64,000 nt of DNA from Epiperipatus broadwayi (lineage: Eukaryota > Onychophora > Udeonychophora > Euonychophora > Peripatidae): the NCBI GenBank assembly GCA_028023455.1, contig JAQFVV010000021.1, forward strand, positions 5,918,853 to 5,982,852, given 5' to 3'. Shown here piece by piece: positions 62,415-64,000 of the stretch (position 1 is the stretch's first letter; every line of letters starts with the position of its first letter). The position numbers and the translations under genes were made by a program. The notes under the pieces are model-generated. The model was not told the DNA's origin. It did not search any database and worked only from the letters and a program-made list of their open reading frames with translations.

Positions 62415-62455
62415 AGCATTTTCAGCACCTGCTTTGGTGCCCCTTTCAAATGTTA
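62415..62455 (-). other. Hammerhead-like hairpin 3' of the second PLE
   Basis: On the minus strand TTTGAAAGG precedes a strong GCACC/GGTGC hairpin with loop AAAGCA and then TGAAAA, the spacing of a hammerhead core, stem II and GAAA. The core does not fit CTGANGA, so this may be only a decayed relative. It lies about 205 bp downstream of the PLE stop codon, where PLE ribozymes can occur. Confidence 0.3.
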
Positions 62456-62660
62456 CTAATCTATTTAACATTAACGAATCACCTGACATAAAGCCATCCA
62501 GTGTCCAATAATGGAATTTAAACAAATAATAATAATATAAATAATTAAAACAAATCAAAACCCTCATATATAAACTCAATAATTACAAAACAATTGATTA
62601 TATCATAACATTATATTAAACAATATTACATGCATTTTTTATACAATCATATATATCAAC

Positions 62661-64000
62661 TTATATAATTTTCCATTCATTTTTAATCAACCAATTATTA
62701 ACCAAATTTGTAGAAGTCTTATAAATATTCATACAATTAGTCAAATTATTTTTAATATAATATGTTTCATATATTTGCCTTCTTTTTGGATCTTTGATGA
62801 AATTTAAATATTTAATACTTTTTGTAGCATCTATTCTATGGCCATATTTCAAGTAGTGAATATATAATGCAGACCTATCATCTCTTCTTTTAATAGCATT
62901 GTTATGTTCTTTGGCTCTTACCTCTAATTGTTTTCCAGTATGCCCAAAGTAAATCATTTTACAAATTTTGCATGTAATTTTATATACAATTCCTTTTTTG
63001 AACTGTAAATCATCCCTTAACCTATAATTACCTATTAATTGATCAAGATTTTTACTATTTGACCAGCCAATATTTATATTCTCATCAATATAATTTTTAT
63101 TATACCTTAAAGTATTATAAATCCTAGGATAATATGAAAGTTTAATCCATTTCTTACTTGATTCATTATTACCATTATCAATACCATCATTATTCTCAAA
63201 AATTTTATCATCTACCATAGATTTTTTAGAAGTAAAAAATATATTGCTAATAGTTTTAGGATTATATCCATAATCTTTATATAATTTAATAAATTGATTC
63301 TTTTGCAATTGAGCTACACTTTTATCTATATTGTATTTATCATTCCTATATTTAAAATTTTTAATTACTGCTAATTTTTGTACCCATGCTTGTTGTGAAT
63401 CTACATGAATAATTTTTCTTAATTTATGTTCTTTAATAAAATGTTTTAAAGTAATTTTATTATCGTTATCTATATTAATTTCTATATCTAAATATTTAAT
63501 CTTATCTTCAAATTCTACTTTAGTAAATTTAATTTTATATATATTATTATTATTAAACTCATTATAAATATTATTCATTACTCTTTTATTACCAATAATT
63601 AAAATATCATCAACATATCTAGAATAATGTATTATTTCTTGACTAATTAGCCTTTTTTTAATTACAATATTTTCTAATTCATTTATAAATATTGATGATA
63701 TTAAGCCACTAATTGCACAACCCATGATCCATCCCTCATTTATATTCCAAAATTCATTATTATATTTAAAATACAAACTATTGTGTATTAATTTTAAACC
63801 CTCTTCAATAATATTTATTATGTTTATATCATTTATATATTTACTTAAATTTTTTTATTAATATATCTATACTTAAATTTAAGTCTTGGAATACTTGGAT
63901 ACATTTTTTCAATATCCATTGTAATACTATTAATTTTATATTATTTAATTTATCAATAATACAGTCTGAATTCTTTATAGAATATTTATCATATCCTAAA
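62661..64000 (-). mobile_element. Second Penelope-like retroelement, RT plus GIY-YIG, partial
   Basis: The 371-codon frame (63776-62661) has RT motif B (GWIMGCAISGLISS, residues 15-28), the catalytic YVDD (54-57), IKYLDIEI (93-100), and a GIY-YIG domain (GIVYKITC at 262-269, YFG 276-278, R287, EH 290-291). Upstream, RT motif A is readable at about 63875-63915 as MDIEKMYPSIP in another frame, after a shift in the T/A run near 63850. The 5' part lies beyond the window. It differs strongly from the PLE at 49.7 kb (GCAISG against PMGLPV after motif B), so it belongs to another PLE lineage. Asn, Ile and Lys are enriched, as expected from base composition. It is decayed but has an uninterrupted C-terminal half. 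Confidence 0.88.

Overview
This is non-coding, repeat-rich nuclear DNA from a large, AT-rich eukaryotic genome, most likely an invertebrate animal. Base composition is strongly A+T. There are kilobase-scale simple repeats (ATT and ATCT), tRNA-derived SINEs with good target-site duplications (TSDs), Penelope-like retroelements (PLEs) with GIY-YIG endonuclease domains, decayed LINE 3' ends, and hAT and Merlin DNA transposon remnants. I could not name the species. I found no convincing host protein-coding exon, rRNA or functional tRNA gene. Nearly all long open frames are microsatellite or low-complexity artefacts; the exceptions belong to transposable elements.

Layout. 0-9 kb: a 300-bp foldback with two hammerhead ribozymes (377-675), an ATT microsatellite, more foldbacks (2740-3073, 3810-4068, 5781-6108, 7095-7555, 7631-7858, 8448-8739), one SINE and a decayed LINE tail. 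9-13 kb: two minisatellites, a second LINE tail and a SINE. 13-26 kb: mostly featureless AT-rich DNA with a SINE, a 1.2-kb DNA-transposon remnant (about 17035-18240), a half-foldback with a hammerhead (18719-18876), a possible LINE fragment (23.6-24.3 kb) and a ~110-bp degenerate tandem array (24473-25165). 26.7-29.4 kb: a complete but decayed hAT transposon with an exact 8-bp TSD and a SINE nested in it. 30-40 kb: a 760-bp foldback, a perfect 57-bp-arm palindrome, two ribozyme foldbacks (32847-33152 and 39484-39858), a LINE tail, a Merlin-like remnant and a ~1-kb ATCT array. 40-49 kb: an AAT array, a direct pair of hammerhead units (44163 and 44636) and a three-armed foldback at 48.1-48.4 kb. 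49.5-52.3 kb: a broken PLE with an inverted copy of its 3' end. 53-61 kb: another ribozyme-type foldback, three SINEs and AT-rich DNA. 62.6-64 kb: a second, different PLE running off the window.

How the parts relate. The most interesting signal is a set of unannotated self-cleaving RNA motifs. At least six positions fit the type I hammerhead consensus (CTGANGA core, stem II, GAAA, short stem III, UH cleavage site, stem I) with few or no exceptions, and several decayed relatives lie nearby. They sit in short non-coding elements, usually palindromes with one ribozyme per arm pointing outward. Hammerheads are known from PLEs and retrozymes, and the window holds two PLEs that could supply reverse transcriptase. 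I therefore infer that the foldbacks are non-autonomous, ribozyme-bearing PLE/retrozyme relatives. That link is an inference, not shown by sequence identity.
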